Of a stretch of DNA of 64,000 bases, positions 54,624 to 63,932 are shown in pieces (positions within the stretch are counted from its first letter, which is position 1; each line of letters begins with the position of its first letter). Below the pieces are notes generated by a model. The model was not told the DNA's origin. It did no database searches and worked only from the letters and a program-made list of their open reading frames with translations. The stretch covers positions 248,001 through 312,000 of the forward strand of contig CACGBZ010000001.1 in assembly GCA_902571425.1 (NCBI GenBank), read 5' to 3'. The stretch is from an uncultured Pelagibacteraceae bacterium. GTDB lineage: Bacteria; Pseudomonadota; Alphaproteobacteria; Pelagibacterales; Pelagibacteraceae. The position numbers and the translations under genes are program-made.

Positions 54624-55946
54624 ATGACCATTAATAACAAAAATATTAATAATGTTTTTTATATTTTTGTAATAACTCATCTTATTTTCTGGACATTGAT
54701 TCCATCACTTACAAATCATAATTTACCCTTAGATACTATTGAGGCTTTAGCTTGGGGGAGTAATTTAGATTGGGGTTTTAATAAGCATCCACCCATGAGT
54801 GCCTTCTTTCCAGAAATATTTTTTCAAATTTTTGGATCTCAAGATTGGGTTTATTATTTGTTAAGTCAAATTTTTGTAATTATTTCTTTTTATTATGTTT
54901 TTAAATTTTCAAATGAAATATTTAATAATAAATTATTAGGTTTAGTTTCCTTATTATTAATTGAAGCTATTTATTTTTATAATTTCACCACTCCAGAATT
55001 CAATGTAAATGTTTGCCAGTTACCTTTCTGGTCTTTAACAATTTATTATTCATGGAAAATTTATGGCAGTAAAGAAATAAAGTTTTTAGATTGTTTTTTA
55101 GTTGGGTTATTTGCAGCTTTTGGATTTTTATCAAAATATTTATTTATTTATTTATTAGTTTCAATTGACCTTTTATTTATTTATTTAATATTCTTTAAAA
55201 AGGAGAGAAAGTTTGATTTTAAATATCTAATTACCATTGAAGTTTTTTTAGTAGTTTTAGTCCCACATTTAATTTGGTTAAATAATAATGAATTCATTAC
55301 TATTACATATGGATTAGCTAGAACTGGCTTAGAACAATCTAGTTTTATAGATCATATTAAATTTCCATTTATTTTTTTGTTAAAACAAGTAGGGATTTTA
55401 ATTCCTTTTTTTATACTATCTTGGTTATTAATTAAAAAAATTAAATTAAATTTAAATTTTAAAGATAAAAAATTACTATTTTTACTAACAATTAATATTT
55501 TGCCAATTATTTTAATGTTTTTAACATCATTAATTACTGGATCAAAAATAAGAACGATGTGGATGACACCATTCTATTTGTTTTTTGGCACATTAACTGT
55601 TTATTTGTTTCAAGCTCAAATTAATCTTAAGAATTTAAAACCATTCATGGTTGGATTTATTTTCTTCTTTTTTTTATCACCTGTGCTTTACGCTTATGTT
55701 TCGATTTCAAAAGATGATAAGAGAACTGATTATCCAGGAAAAGAAATCGCAGTTAAAACACAATATGTCTGGGATCAACAATTTAACTCAAAAATTAACG
55801 TAGTTTTAGGTGATGAGTGGAGTGCTGGAAACATATCTTATCATTTAAAATCCAGACCAGTTTGGAATGGTTTTGTTGAAAGAGAAAAACTCGATCAATT
55901 GAAAGATTACATGTGCCTTGATAATGTTTGTGTAGGATCAAGATAG
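54624..55946 (+). CDS. Glycosyltransferase family 39-type membrane protein
   Basis: A 440-residue polytopic protein with about ten membrane helices. The first periplasmic loop has LPLDTIEALAWGSNLDWGFNKHPPMSAFF, where D-x-x-E, the LDWG and KHPP groups match the ArnT/PMT-like GT39/83 family. A C-terminal soluble region after residue ~370 is short. Such enzymes use polyprenyl-phosphate sugars to modify lipid A or other envelope glycans on the periplasmic side. The next gene, one codon boundary later, is a family 2 glycosyltransferase, a common partner that makes the lipid-linked sugar donor. Substrate unknown. Confidence 0.82.
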   Translation: MTINNKNINNVFYIFVITHLIFWTLIPSLTNHNLPLDTIEALAWGSNLDWGFNKHPPMSAFFPEIFFQIFGSQDWVYYLLSQIFVIISFYYVFKFSNEIFNNKLLGLVSLLLIEAIYFYNFTTPEFNVNVCQLPFWSLTIYYSWKIYGSKEIKFLDCFLVGLFAAFGFLSKYLFIYLLVSIDLLFIYLIFFKKERKFDFKYLITIEVFLVVLVPHLIWLNNNEFITITYGLARTGLEQSSFIDHIKFPFIFLLKQVGILIPFFILSWLLIKKIKLNLNFKDKKLLFLLTINILPIILMFLTSLITGSKIRTMWMTPFYLFFGTLTVYLFQAQINLKNLKPFMVGFIFFFFLSPVLYAYVSISKDDKRTDYPGKEIAVKTQYVWDQQFNSKINVVLGDEWSAGNISYHLKSRPVWNGFVEREKLDQLKDYMCLDNVCVGSR

Positions 55947-56816
55947 ATGAAATATGTAATTTTAATTCCAATTTATAATGATAGAGAGTCATTAAAACTT
56001 CTGATTGAGAATATTAACAATGAAATAAATAATTTAAATCATGATATTTCATTAGTGGTTATTAATGATGCGTCATCCCAACAGATAATTGATACTTATC
56101 TAAATACAGAAAATATTAGCTCTATAGAAATTATAAATATGAGAGAAAATAGAGGCCATGCAAGATGTATTGCTTCTGGTTTAAAGTATATATTTGAAAA
56201 GAAAGATTTTGATTTTGTAATTCCAATGGATGGTGATGGCGAAGATAGACCTGAAGAAATTAAAAGTTTCATTCAACTTTCAGAACAATCAAGTGAAAAG
56301 TCTATTATAGGCGAAAGAGTCAAGAGATCTGAAGGTATAATTTTTCAATTATGTTATCAGTTTCACAAATTCTTAACTTATGCATTTACAGGAAAATCAA
56401 TTAAATTTGGCAACTTTACTTGTTTGTCAAAATCAACTGTAAAGAAACTTTTAGATGAAAAGGCTACCTGGAATAGTTTTTCTGGCTCATTAAAAAAAAT
56501 AGAAAAAGATTTAATTTCTATTCCATCCATAAGAGGCAAAAGATATTTTGGACCATCTCAAATGAGCTTCTTTAATTTGTTAAAACATTCACTTTCAATA
56601 ATTAGTGTATTCAGAAAAACTGTTCTTATTCGGTCAGCTTTATTTATAATTTTTTATATTTTACTTATTAAAAGTTATGCATCGGTAATTACATCGTTAC
56701 CTTTAGTTTTCTTGTTAATAATGATTTATTCAATTTCTAGTTTAGCTTTAAGAGAAAATATTGAAGAATTTAATAATTGCTTAACAAATATTCACGATAT
56801 TGATAAAATTAAATAA
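55947..56816 (+). CDS. Glycosyltransferase family 2
   Basis: A 289-residue GT-A enzyme. It begins YVILIPIYNDRESLKLLI, then VVINDASS, and has IPMDGDGEDRPEEI, the acidic nucleotide-sugar and metal-binding DxD-type motif. Two hydrophobic segments near the C-terminus (about residues 225-245 and 248-265) anchor it in the membrane, similar to polyprenyl-phosphate sugar transferases. It starts immediately after the GT39 stop, so it probably makes the donor for that enzyme (inference). Confidence 0.88.
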   Translation: MKYVILIPIYNDRESLKLLIENINNEINNLNHDISLVVINDASSQQIIDTYLNTENISSIEIINMRENRGHARCIASGLKYIFEKKDFDFVIPMDGDGEDRPEEIKSFIQLSEQSSEKSIIGERVKRSEGIIFQLCYQFHKFLTYAFTGKSIKFGNFTCLSKSTVKKLLDEKATWNSFSGSLKKIEKDLISIPSIRGKRYFGPSQMSFFNLLKHSLSIISVFRKTVLIRSALFIIFYILLIKSYASVITSLPLVFLLIMIYSISSLALRENIEEFNNCLTNIHDIDKIK

Positions 56817-56819
56817 AAT

Positions 56820-58256
56820 ATGAAAAACTTTTTTAGAAAAGTTGCATACGGAATTGGACCAAATGAAGATATTCCTTCAGATCCATTAAATTGGGCACTC
56901 AATCAAGTTGATGAAATTCCAGACTTTTCGTGGAAAGGAAAAATATACTCTGAAAAAGAACTTAGAAAACATTATAGAGATTGGGTTTATGGCGATAGAA
57001 AAGTTTTACGAAAAAAATATAAAGACAATAAAACTCTTTATAAAACACACAAAGATATTTTAAGACACAAGACTGGTCAAAAATTTTGGGAGTCTCTAGA
57101 AATATCAATCAGACATAATGAAGGTATCAATAGTAACCATCCTGTATTAGCTAAACTTTGGATGTTTTGGGGGAATTTTTTTGCAATTAGCGAAAAAGAT
57201 TTTTTAGCAAATTATTCAACAGGCGCATATCAAAGAGAAATTATTCGACCAAATTTAAATCAATCATTTGAAAAAATGGTTTATGATGTAACGACTTCTT
57301 GGGCAATGATCCATCATTTAGATAATAGCGAAAGTGCTGGACCAAAGAGTGTTACTGCTGGTGAAGAGTGGAGACGTAGAAAAAAAGAACCTGCAACAAT
57401 TAACGAAAATCACGGAAGAGAGCTCTTAGAATTACATACAGTTTCACCGAAAGCTGGATACACTCAAGAAGATGTTGTTCAATTAGCATATATTATGACA
57501 GGTTGGCAACATAGATGGAGCAAACAAAATCTAGAAACAGGGAATGTTTGGTTTAATTCTGAGTATCATCAAAGAGGAAAAAAAACTGTTTTAGGGAAAG
57601 AATATAAGAGAGGAAAAAAAGCTTTAGCAGCTGTGATCAAGGATTTGGTAAATCATCCAAATTGCAGAGATTTTGTTGCTGAAAGACTTTGTAGATATTT
57701 AATTACAGATGAACCTACAAAAGACATGAAACAACCTATTATTGATGCTTTCAAAAATTCTGAGGGACATTTACCAGAGATACACAAAGCAGCAATAAAG
57801 GTGGCATTTGATTACAACGATAAATACAAAAAATTTCAAACGCCTGAAAATTGGTTAATTCAAGTTGCAAAAATTGCTGATTTAAATTGGCCACCATCAC
57901 CAGAACTAATGGATAAATACGAGCTTGGTCAGAGACCGTTTGATTCACAACGAGAACCTGAATGGATTTTACAAAATATTGGTCACCATCCTTATAGAGC
58001 AAAACAACCAAATGGTTGGTCAGACCATTCTGATGATTGGATTTCACCAGAATTATTAATTAGAAGACTTGTATACGCAAAAGCAAGTTACAATTTTTCT
58101 AAAATGGAAAATAATAAAAATGCTGCATATTATGAAAATATTGTTGAAAAAAATTTTGATAATCCAAGTAAAATAATGAAATATATAAACCAAAAAAATA
58201 GAGCTGTTGAAAAACATACTTTACTTTTTAACCACCCGGAGTTTTTAAAAGCATGA
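56820..58256 (+). CDS. DUF1800 family protein
   Basis: A 478-residue protein with the DUF1800 signature: SMR-like helical start, HFNxF-type region reduced to WGNFFAIS, then NENHGRELLELHTVSPKAGYTQEDVVQLAYIMTGW (split motif, about residues 197-231), and a late PENWLIQVAK. No export signal is clear at the given start. The family's activity is unknown, but its genes are nearly always next to DUF1501, as here with a 4-nt overlap, so the two act together. Sequence around HGRELLELH could hold metal or a heme-like group, but this is not shown. Confidence 0.85.
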   Translation: MKNFFRKVAYGIGPNEDIPSDPLNWALNQVDEIPDFSWKGKIYSEKELRKHYRDWVYGDRKVLRKKYKDNKTLYKTHKDILRHKTGQKFWESLEISIRHNEGINSNHPVLAKLWMFWGNFFAISEKDFLANYSTGAYQREIIRPNLNQSFEKMVYDVTTSWAMIHHLDNSESAGPKSVTAGEEWRRRKKEPATINENHGRELLELHTVSPKAGYTQEDVVQLAYIMTGWQHRWSKQNLETGNVWFNSEYHQRGKKTVLGKEYKRGKKALAAVIKDLVNHPNCRDFVAERLCRYLITDEPTKDMKQPIIDAFKNSEGHLPEIHKAAIKVAFDYNDKYKKFQTPENWLIQVAKIADLNWPPSPELMDKYELGQRPFDSQREPEWILQNIGHHPYRAKQPNGWSDHSDDWISPELLIRRLVYAKASYNFSKMENNKNAAYYENIVEKNFDNPSKIMKYINQKNRAVEKHTLLFNHPEFLKA

Positions 58257-59404
58257 AGATATCAAGACGAGATTTTTTAAAAACCACAGCTGTAACTTCA
58301 TTATATTTTGCTGGTTTTGGAGCTGCCAGTTATGCAAATTCAGGACCAAAAAAAAATCTAGTCATAATTATGTTGCGTGGTGGAATGGACGGTTTATGTG
58401 CAATTCCTGTTAAAGGCGATAAAAATTTTGAAAAATTAAGAAGCAAAATAAATCTTGATAGAACTTTAAAATTAACATCAGACTTTGATTTGCACCCAGC
58501 ATTAAAAACATTCAAAAGTCTTTGGGATCAAAATTTAAGCGCAGCCGTGCATGCAACAAACATTCCTTATACAGGTAGATCACATTTTGATGGTCAAAAT
58601 TTAATGGAGTCGGGTGGAAAAATTCCTTATCAAGAAAAAACAGGTTGGCTTGGAAGGGGAATGAAAACAGCTGGGCTAACAGGGCAAGGATTAGCTTTAG
58701 CTCTACCAATGCCTTTACTGATTAGAGGCGTTCCAATGAATAATAATTATTTTCCTGTGGGTCGTAGCCTACCATATCCTGCAACTCTAGAATTAATAAA
58801 ACAAGCATACAAAGAGCATGATGAAAAATTGTTAAGTAATAATTTAGAAATAATTCTAAATAGAGATTTTAACAACAGATCAAGGGATGATGCTTGGATT
58901 TTAGCTTCAAGTGCTGGTACAGAGTTATCAAAACCCGATGGGCCTAAAGTTGCAGTATTCGAAGTGGATGGCTTTGATACACATGCTGCACAAGGAGCAA
59001 CGGACGGTGCTCATGCAGATTGTCTATCAGATTACGACAATATCGTTAGATCTCTAAAATCATCAATGTCTGAAGAGGCATTTAATAATACTTTAGTTTT
59101 AACTCTAACTGAGTTTGGAAGAACAATTAAACAGAACAGTAGTAATGGGACAGAGCATGGTTACGGCTCAGCTATTTTAATGGCAGGAGGACTTGTTAAA
59201 AAAGCGCAAGTTCATGCAGATTGGCCAGGATTAAAGAAAAAAGAATTATTTGAAGGAAGAGACTTAAATTCTACAATAGACTCTAGAGCAATTTACGCTT
59301 CAGCAATGTCTACAGTTTTTGATGTAGATTTTAAGAAAATTACTAAAGAAGTTTTCTGGGGTGAAAATCTACCAAATTTATCTGATAAACTTTTTAAAGT
59401 TTAG
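58253..59404 (+). CDS. DUF1501 family protein, Tat-exported
   Basis: A 383-residue protein of the DUF1501 (sulfatase/alkaline-phosphatase-like fold) family. The N-terminus MKISRRDFLKTTAVTSLYF is a twin-arginine signal with a hydrophobic stretch, so the folded protein is exported to the periplasm. Later motifs are IIMLRGGMDGLCAIPV, HFDGQNLMESG, EVDGFDTHAAQGATDGAH and TLTEFGRTIKQN-EHGYGSAILMAGG, typical of the family. Function is unknown. It overlaps the DUF1800 gene by 4 nt and ends sharing TTAG stop bases with the convergent small Cys-tailed gene. Confidence 0.9.
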   Translation: MKISRRDFLKTTAVTSLYFAGFGAASYANSGPKKNLVIIMLRGGMDGLCAIPVKGDKNFEKLRSKINLDRTLKLTSDFDLHPALKTFKSLWDQNLSAAVHATNIPYTGRSHFDGQNLMESGGKIPYQEKTGWLGRGMKTAGLTGQGLALALPMPLLIRGVPMNNNYFPVGRSLPYPATLELIKQAYKEHDEKLLSNNLEIILNRDFNNRSRDDAWILASSAGTELSKPDGPKVAVFEVDGFDTHAAQGATDGAHADCLSDYDNIVRSLKSSMSEEAFNNTLVLTLTEFGRTIKQNSSNGTEHGYGSAILMAGGLVKKAQVHADWPGLKKKELFEGRDLNSTIDSRAIYASAMSTVFDVDFKKITKEVFWGENLPNLSDKLFKV

Positions 59405-59622
59405 CAGCAGCCACAACTTTTTTTAGCAGCTTTTGGCTGAACTTCAGTTTTTGCAGCTTCTAATTCTTTCTGTTCGTTTTCAAGAACTTTTTGTTTCTTT
59501 GAGATTTTGTCTTCAAAGTAATCATAAAGAGAAGCAAAACCTAATTTAGAGGCTTTTTTTTCCTCATAATTTTTTCGCCCTTTAAGGTTTTCAATTATTT
59601 TGACTATTTCTTGGTTCTGCAT
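59401..59622 (-). CDS. Small helical protein with a C-terminal Cys-rich tail, 73 residues
   Basis: A 73-residue protein. Residues ~1-45 are charged and helical (EIVKIIENLKGRKNYEEKKA, then GFASLYDYFEDKI). Residues 46-73 are Lys/Glu/Ala-rich and end KKSCGCC, three Cys in the last four residues. The pattern suggests a metal-binding or thiol-reactive tail; no family is known to me. It is convergent with the DUF1501 gene, overlapping it by 4 nt, and faces the urease operon 82 bp away. Composition is normal for the window and the length of open frame favours a real gene. Confidence 0.65.
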   Translation of the reverse strand: MQNQEIVKIIENLKGRKNYEEKKASKLGFASLYDYFEDKISKKQKVLENEQKELEAAKTEVQPKAAKKSCGCC

Positions 59623-59704
59623 GCTTTCTTTTTATTTAAAAAGGTAAATTAATCAAGCTATAAAATTAGCAAACTATAAAGAGGTTTTTTTGTGCTAGGA
59701 TGAT

Positions 59705-60517
59705 ATGATGAATATAAGTCAAAAAAAATTAGAAAAATCTAAAGGCAGATTAGAAATAAAAATAAAAGACCAAAACTTACAAAAACTTTATCAACAAGGA
59801 TCTTTAAAAGCTTTGATGCCAGATTTTCATGAAAATTTAAAACAATTGATGCTCATCAATACTGCTGGTGGAATTACTAGTGGAGATGAATATAATTACG
59901 ATATAGAGATTGATAAATCTGATCTCTGTATTTCAACTCAGGCTGCAGAAAAGATTTACAGCGGTTTCGGAGATCCAGCCAACTTAGTAATTAATTTAAA
60001 TTTATCAAACAATTCAAATTTATTTTGGTTACCTAAAGAATTAATTTTATTTAACAATTGTAACTTAAAAAGAAAAATTAATTTTAATTTATCAAAAGAC
60101 TCAAATTTACTTCTTTGTGAAAGTATTATTTTTGGACGAACTTCTATGAAGGAGGAGTTTGAAAAGGGATATTTTTCAGATTTTTGGAATATTAATATTG
60201 ATAAAAAATTAATTCATACAGAAGCAATAAATACAGGTTTATTCGAAAAAAAATATTTGAACAGTCTTTCGATATTAAATAATAATTCTGCAGTTGCGAC
60301 AATTATTATTGTAGGAAATAAGTTTTTGAATAACGTTAATAATCTGTCTGAAACTTTAACTAACAATGAAAATACAACTTCAAATTATTCACATTGGGAT
60401 AATAAATTGATCGTAAGACTTTTATCTAAAGATAGTTATAATCTTAAATTTGCAATTAATAAAATTTTGTCTTATTTTTTTGAAGGTTCAAAGATACCAA
60501 AAGTATGGAATATATAA
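59705..60517 (+). CDS. ureD: Urease accessory protein UreD (UreH)
   Basis: A 270-residue urease accessory protein. Family motifs are GSLKALMP, LINTAGGITSGDEY, STQAAEKIY and the LWLPKELILFNN-type strand, followed by ESIIFGRTSM. UreD forms the scaffold with UreF and UreG that delivers nickel into UreC. It starts at an ATGATG pair; the second ATG one codon later is also possible. It opens the urease cluster and the ureA start follows directly after its stop. Confidence 0.93.
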   Translation: MMNISQKKLEKSKGRLEIKIKDQNLQKLYQQGSLKALMPDFHENLKQLMLINTAGGITSGDEYNYDIEIDKSDLCISTQAAEKIYSGFGDPANLVINLNLSNNSNLFWLPKELILFNNCNLKRKINFNLSKDSNLLLCESIIFGRTSMKEEFEKGYFSDFWNINIDKKLIHTEAINTGLFEKKYLNSLSILNNNSAVATIIIVGNKFLNNVNNLSETLTNNENTTSNYSHWDNKLIVRLLSKDSYNLKFAINKILSYFFEGSKIPKVWNI

Positions 60518-60820
60518 ATGAAACTTACTCCTAGAGAAAAAGATAAACTTTTAATAAGTCTTGCAGCAATTGTTGCTAAAAATAGATTGTCAAAGGGTAT
60601 AAAATTAAATTATCCAGAAGCTATAGCTTTAATAACAGATTTTGTAGTGGAGGGAGCTAGAGAAGGAAAAAGTGTTGCAGAACTAATGGAGGCAGGAGCT
60701 CATGTCATTAAAAAAAAGGATTGTATGGAAGGAATTCCAGATATGGTGAAGGAAGTTCAAGTAGAAGCTACTTTTCCAGACGGAACTAAATTAGTAACAG
60801 TGCACAAACCAATTAGATGA
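60518..60820 (+). CDS. ureA: Urease gamma subunit
   Basis: A 100-residue UreA, the smallest structural subunit. [20 protein letters not shown] at the start, [22 protein letters not shown] and the C-terminal [21 protein letters not shown] are all standard. Length is exactly the family norm. Its start is the base after the ureD stop and ureB begins 7 nt after its stop. Confidence 0.98.
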   Translation: MKLTPREKDKLLISLAAIVAKNRLSKGIKLNYPEAIALITDFVVEGAREGKSVAELMEAGAHVIKKKDCMEGIPDMVKEVQVEATFPDGTKLVTVHKPIR

Positions 60821-60827
60821 CAATATT

Positions 60828-61133
60828 ATGAAGCCAGGTGAAATAATTGCAAAAAACGAGGATATAGACTTAAATAAAGACTCCAAAGTTACTAAGATAA
60901 AAATTTCTAATACTGGAGACAGACCTGTGCAAGTAGGAAGTCATTATCATTTTTTTGAAACTAACGAGCATTTAGTGTTTGATCGAGAATTAGCATATGG
61001 AAAAAGATTAAATATCCCTTCAGGGACTGCTGTGAGATTTGAACCAGGACAATCCAAAGATGTTGAGCTTATAGAAATAAATGGGTTAAAAAAAATATTT
61101 GGGTTCAATAAGAAAGTTATGGGTAGTCTATAA
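60828..61133 (+). CDS. ureB: Urease beta subunit
   Basis: A 101-residue UreB. The motifs [35 protein letters not shown] and [18 protein letters not shown] are typical, and the length is normal. UreB packs between UreA and UreC in the (abc)3 complex. Its stop shares a base with the ureC start. Confidence 0.98.
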   Translation: MKPGEIIAKNEDIDLNKDSKVTKIKISNTGDRPVQVGSHYHFFETNEHLVFDRELAYGKRLNIPSGTAVRFEPGQSKDVELIEINGLKKIFGFNKKVMGSL

Positions 61134-62839
61134 TGGCAAAGATTTCTAGAGCAGCTTATGCGGATATGTATGGGCCTACTACAGGAGATAAAGTAAGGCT
61201 TGCAGATACTGACTTATTTATAGAAGTTGAGAACGACTTAACTACTTATGGTGAAGAAGTAAAATTTGGTGGTGGAAAAGTAATAAGAGATGGGATGGGC
61301 CAATCACAAGCTAGTAGAGAAAAAGGAGCCGCTGATACAGTTATTACAAATGCTTTAATAGTTGATGTAAATGGAATTTATAAAGCTGATGTTGGTTTAA
61401 AAGATGGAAAAATATTTGAAATTGGTAAAGCCGGAAATCCAGACACTCAATCTAAAGTAAATATTATTATTGGTCCAGGAACAGAGATAATTGCTGGTGA
61501 AGGAAAAATTTTAACAGCTGGGGGTTTTGATAGTCATATTCATTATATATGTCCCCAACAAATTGACGATGCTTTACACTCAGGTATTACAACTATGTTA
61601 GGAGGAGGTACTGGACCTGCTCATGGCACACTTGCAACAACGTGTACACCTGGACCATGGCACATACAAAGAATGATTCAATCTGCAGATGGTTTTTCTA
61701 TGAATTTAGCTTTTGCAGGGAAAGGAAATTCTTCATTACCTGATGGTCTTGAAGAACAAATTCTAGCAGGAGCTTCAGCTTTAAAATTACATGAGGATTG
61801 GGGAACCACTCCTGGAGCAATTGATAATTGTTTGAATATTGCTGACAAAAATGATGTTCAAGTAATGATTCACACAGACACTTTAAATGAAAGTGGGTTT
61901 GTAGAAAACACAATAAAAGCAATAAACAAAAGAACTATTCATGCTTTTCATACAGAGGGTGCTGGTGGTGGACACGCACCAGATATAATTAAAGTTTGTG
62001 GAGAAGAGTATGTTATTCCTTCTTCCACAAATCCGACCAGACCATATACTGTCAATACAATAGAAGAACACTTGGACATGTTGATGGTTTGTCATCATCT
62101 CGATAAATCTATTCCAGAGGATGTAGCATTTGCTGAAAGTAGAATCAGACGAGAAACAATTGCAGCAGAAGATATTCTACATGACATGGGAGCCTTTTCA
62201 ATTATTGCATCAGATAGCCAGGCTATGGGTAGAGTTGGAGAAGTTATCATCAGAACTTGGCAAACTGCCCACAAAATGAAAGTTCAAAGAGGAAGTTTAC
62301 CAGAAGAAAAAGGAGATAGTGATAATTATAGAGTTAAAAGGTATTTAGCAAAATATACAATTAATCCAGCAATTGCTCATGGAATTTCAAAACATATTGG
62401 TAGTATTGAAAAAAATAAACGTGCAGATTTAGTTTTGTGGGACCCAGCATTTTTTGGTGCCAAACCAGAGATGATATTAATAGGTGGAAGTATAGCTTGT
62501 GCGCAAATGGGAGACCCGAATGCATCAATTCCAACCCCTCAACCAGTTTACACCAGACCTATGTTTTCATCATTTGGGACTTCGTTAGAAAAATCTTCTG
62601 TAATTTTCACAAGCAAATTAGCTCTTGAAAAGAATTCATTAAAAGATGCAAGTATAAGAAAAGACTTGTTACCTGTGGAAAATACAAGAGCTATTTCTAA
62701 AAAAGATATGATTTTAAATAACAAGTGTCCAAAGATTGAGGTTAATCCCGAGACTTATGAAGTAAAAGCTGATGGTGAAATAATTACTTGTGAACCAGCC
62801 AAAGAACTTCCTTTGGCACAAAGATACTTTATGTTTTAG
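61133..62839 (+). CDS. ureC: Urease alpha subunit (catalytic)
   Basis: A 568-residue nickel amidohydrolase hydrolysing urea to ammonia and carbamate. Active-site residues are all present: H135 and H137 ([12 protein letters not shown]), carbamylated K218 (ALKLHEDWG), H247 ([11 protein letters not shown]), H273 ([15 protein letters not shown]), the flap C320-H321 (VCHHLD) and D361 ([14 protein letters not shown]). C-terminal [13 protein letters not shown] is the family ending. Sequence is well conserved over its whole length, so the enzyme is likely functional. It overlaps ureB by one base and ureE begins 3 nt after its stop. Confidence 0.98.
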   Translation: MAKISRAAYADMYGPTTGDKVRLADTDLFIEVENDLTTYGEEVKFGGGKVIRDGMGQSQASREKGAADTVITNALIVDVNGIYKADVGLKDGKIFEIGKAGNPDTQSKVNIIIGPGTEIIAGEGKILTAGGFDSHIHYICPQQIDDALHSGITTMLGGGTGPAHGTLATTCTPGPWHIQRMIQSADGFSMNLAFAGKGNSSLPDGLEEQILAGASALKLHEDWGTTPGAIDNCLNIADKNDVQVMIHTDTLNESGFVENTIKAINKRTIHAFHTEGAGGGHAPDIIKVCGEEYVIPSSTNPTRPYTVNTIEEHLDMLMVCHHLDKSIPEDVAFAESRIRRETIAAEDILHDMGAFSIIASDSQAMGRVGEVIIRTWQTAHKMKVQRGSLPEEKGDSDNYRVKRYLAKYTINPAIAHGISKHIGSIEKNKRADLVLWDPAFFGAKPEMILIGGSIACAQMGDPNASIPTPQPVYTRPMFSSFGTSLEKSSVIFTSKLALEKNSLKDASIRKDLLPVENTRAISKKDMILNNKCPKIEVNPETYEVKADGEIITCEPAKELPLAQRYFMF

Positions 62840-62842
62840 CTT

Positions 62843-63286
62843 ATGGATAATTGTTTTTTAATAGTTAATAAAATAATCAAAAATAAAGCAAAAGATCAGA
62901 TATCTTTATCTTATGATGAGAGATTTTTAAGAAGAAAAAAACTTGTTTCAGATAATGGTTTTGAATTTTTAGTCAACTTGCCAGAGACAAAATCACTTTC
63001 AGAAAATCAAGCGTTTAGACTTCAAAGTGGAAACTTGATTTTAATAAAAAACAAAAAAGAAAGTTTACTTGAAATAAAAGGTAAAAATTTAATGCAACTT
63101 ATATGGCATATTGGAAATAGACATATGCCTTGCCAAATTGAAAAAGATAGAATTTTTATTCAGTATGATGAAGTAATAAAAAAAATGATATTAAAATTAG
63201 GAGGAAAGGTTAAGAAAGTTTTAAGACCTTTTAAACCAGAGGGAGGAGCATATGGAATTGGTAGAACCCATAGCCACAGACACTAA
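62843..63286 (+). CDS. ureE: Urease accessory protein UreE
   Basis: A 147-residue nickel-binding metallochaperone that hands nickel to the UreDFG complex. The N-terminal peptide-binding region includes KDQISLSYDERFLRRKKLV and the metal-site motif HIGNRHMPCQIEKDRIFIQYDE. The C-terminus is only a short GRTHSHRH, so nickel storage capacity is limited compared with His-rich UreE. It overlaps ureF by 35 nt. Confidence 0.93.
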   Translation: MDNCFLIVNKIIKNKAKDQISLSYDERFLRRKKLVSDNGFEFLVNLPETKSLSENQAFRLQSGNLILIKNKKESLLEIKGKNLMQLIWHIGNRHMPCQIEKDRIFIQYDEVIKKMILKLGGKVKKVLRPFKPEGGAYGIGRTHSHRH

Positions 63287-63932
63287 AATAAAAGGTAAAA
63301 AAGATTTAAAAGAATCGTTACAAATTCTTCAAACTTGGTTTTCACCATCATTTCCTGTTGGAAGTTTTTCATATTCTCATGGTTTAGAGGCAATGATTAA
63401 TGATAATTTTATTAAGTCAAAAGAAGATATTCTGGATTATTTAAAATGTATCTTAAAATATGGAACAGGTAAAAATGATATAATTTTAATGAAATATACC
63501 TACCAGGGAGAAGACTTAAATGAACTGGCATTATCTCTTTGTCCATCCAAAGAAAGAAAAATAGAGTCTATTGAAATGGGTAATGCTTTTAGAAAAGTGT
63601 TAGCTGATAGTTGGGATTTTAAAATTCTTGAAAATACTGCTTATCCAATTGCAGTTGCTAAAGCAGCTAAACATTTTGATATACCACTTAACTTAACAAT
63701 AATATCTTATCTACAATCCTTTGTATCAAATCTAATAAATGTTTGCATTAAACATATACCAATTGGGCAAAAAATTGGACAGGACTGTATAATACAGACT
63801 TACGAATTAATAAGAGAAATAGAAAAAGAAAATCAAAATTTAAATTTAGAAGACTTAGGTGGAATTTGTTTTAATAGTGATATCTACAGTATCAAGCATG
63901 AAATTTTGAAAACGCGAATTTATAAGACATGA
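63252..63932 (+). CDS. ureF: Urease accessory protein UreF
   Basis: A 226-residue all-helical UreF. LQTWFSPSFPVGSFSYSHGLEAMI (split), EMGNAFRKVL, AVAKAAKHF and LQSFVSNLINVCIKHIPIGQ match the family. UreF gates GTP hydrolysis by UreG during nickel insertion. The ATG at 63252 gives a 35-nt overlap with ureE; a later start would lose the conserved region only beyond residue ~25, so a start somewhat downstream is possible. It overlaps ureG by 4 nt. Confidence 0.93.
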   Translation: MELVEPIATDTKIKGKKDLKESLQILQTWFSPSFPVGSFSYSHGLEAMINDNFIKSKEDILDYLKCILKYGTGKNDIILMKYTYQGEDLNELALSLCPSKERKIESIEMGNAFRKVLADSWDFKILENTAYPIAVAKAAKHFDIPLNLTIISYLQSFVSNLINVCIKHIPIGQKIGQDCIIQTYELIREIEKENQNLNLEDLGGICFNSDIYSIKHEILKTRIYKT

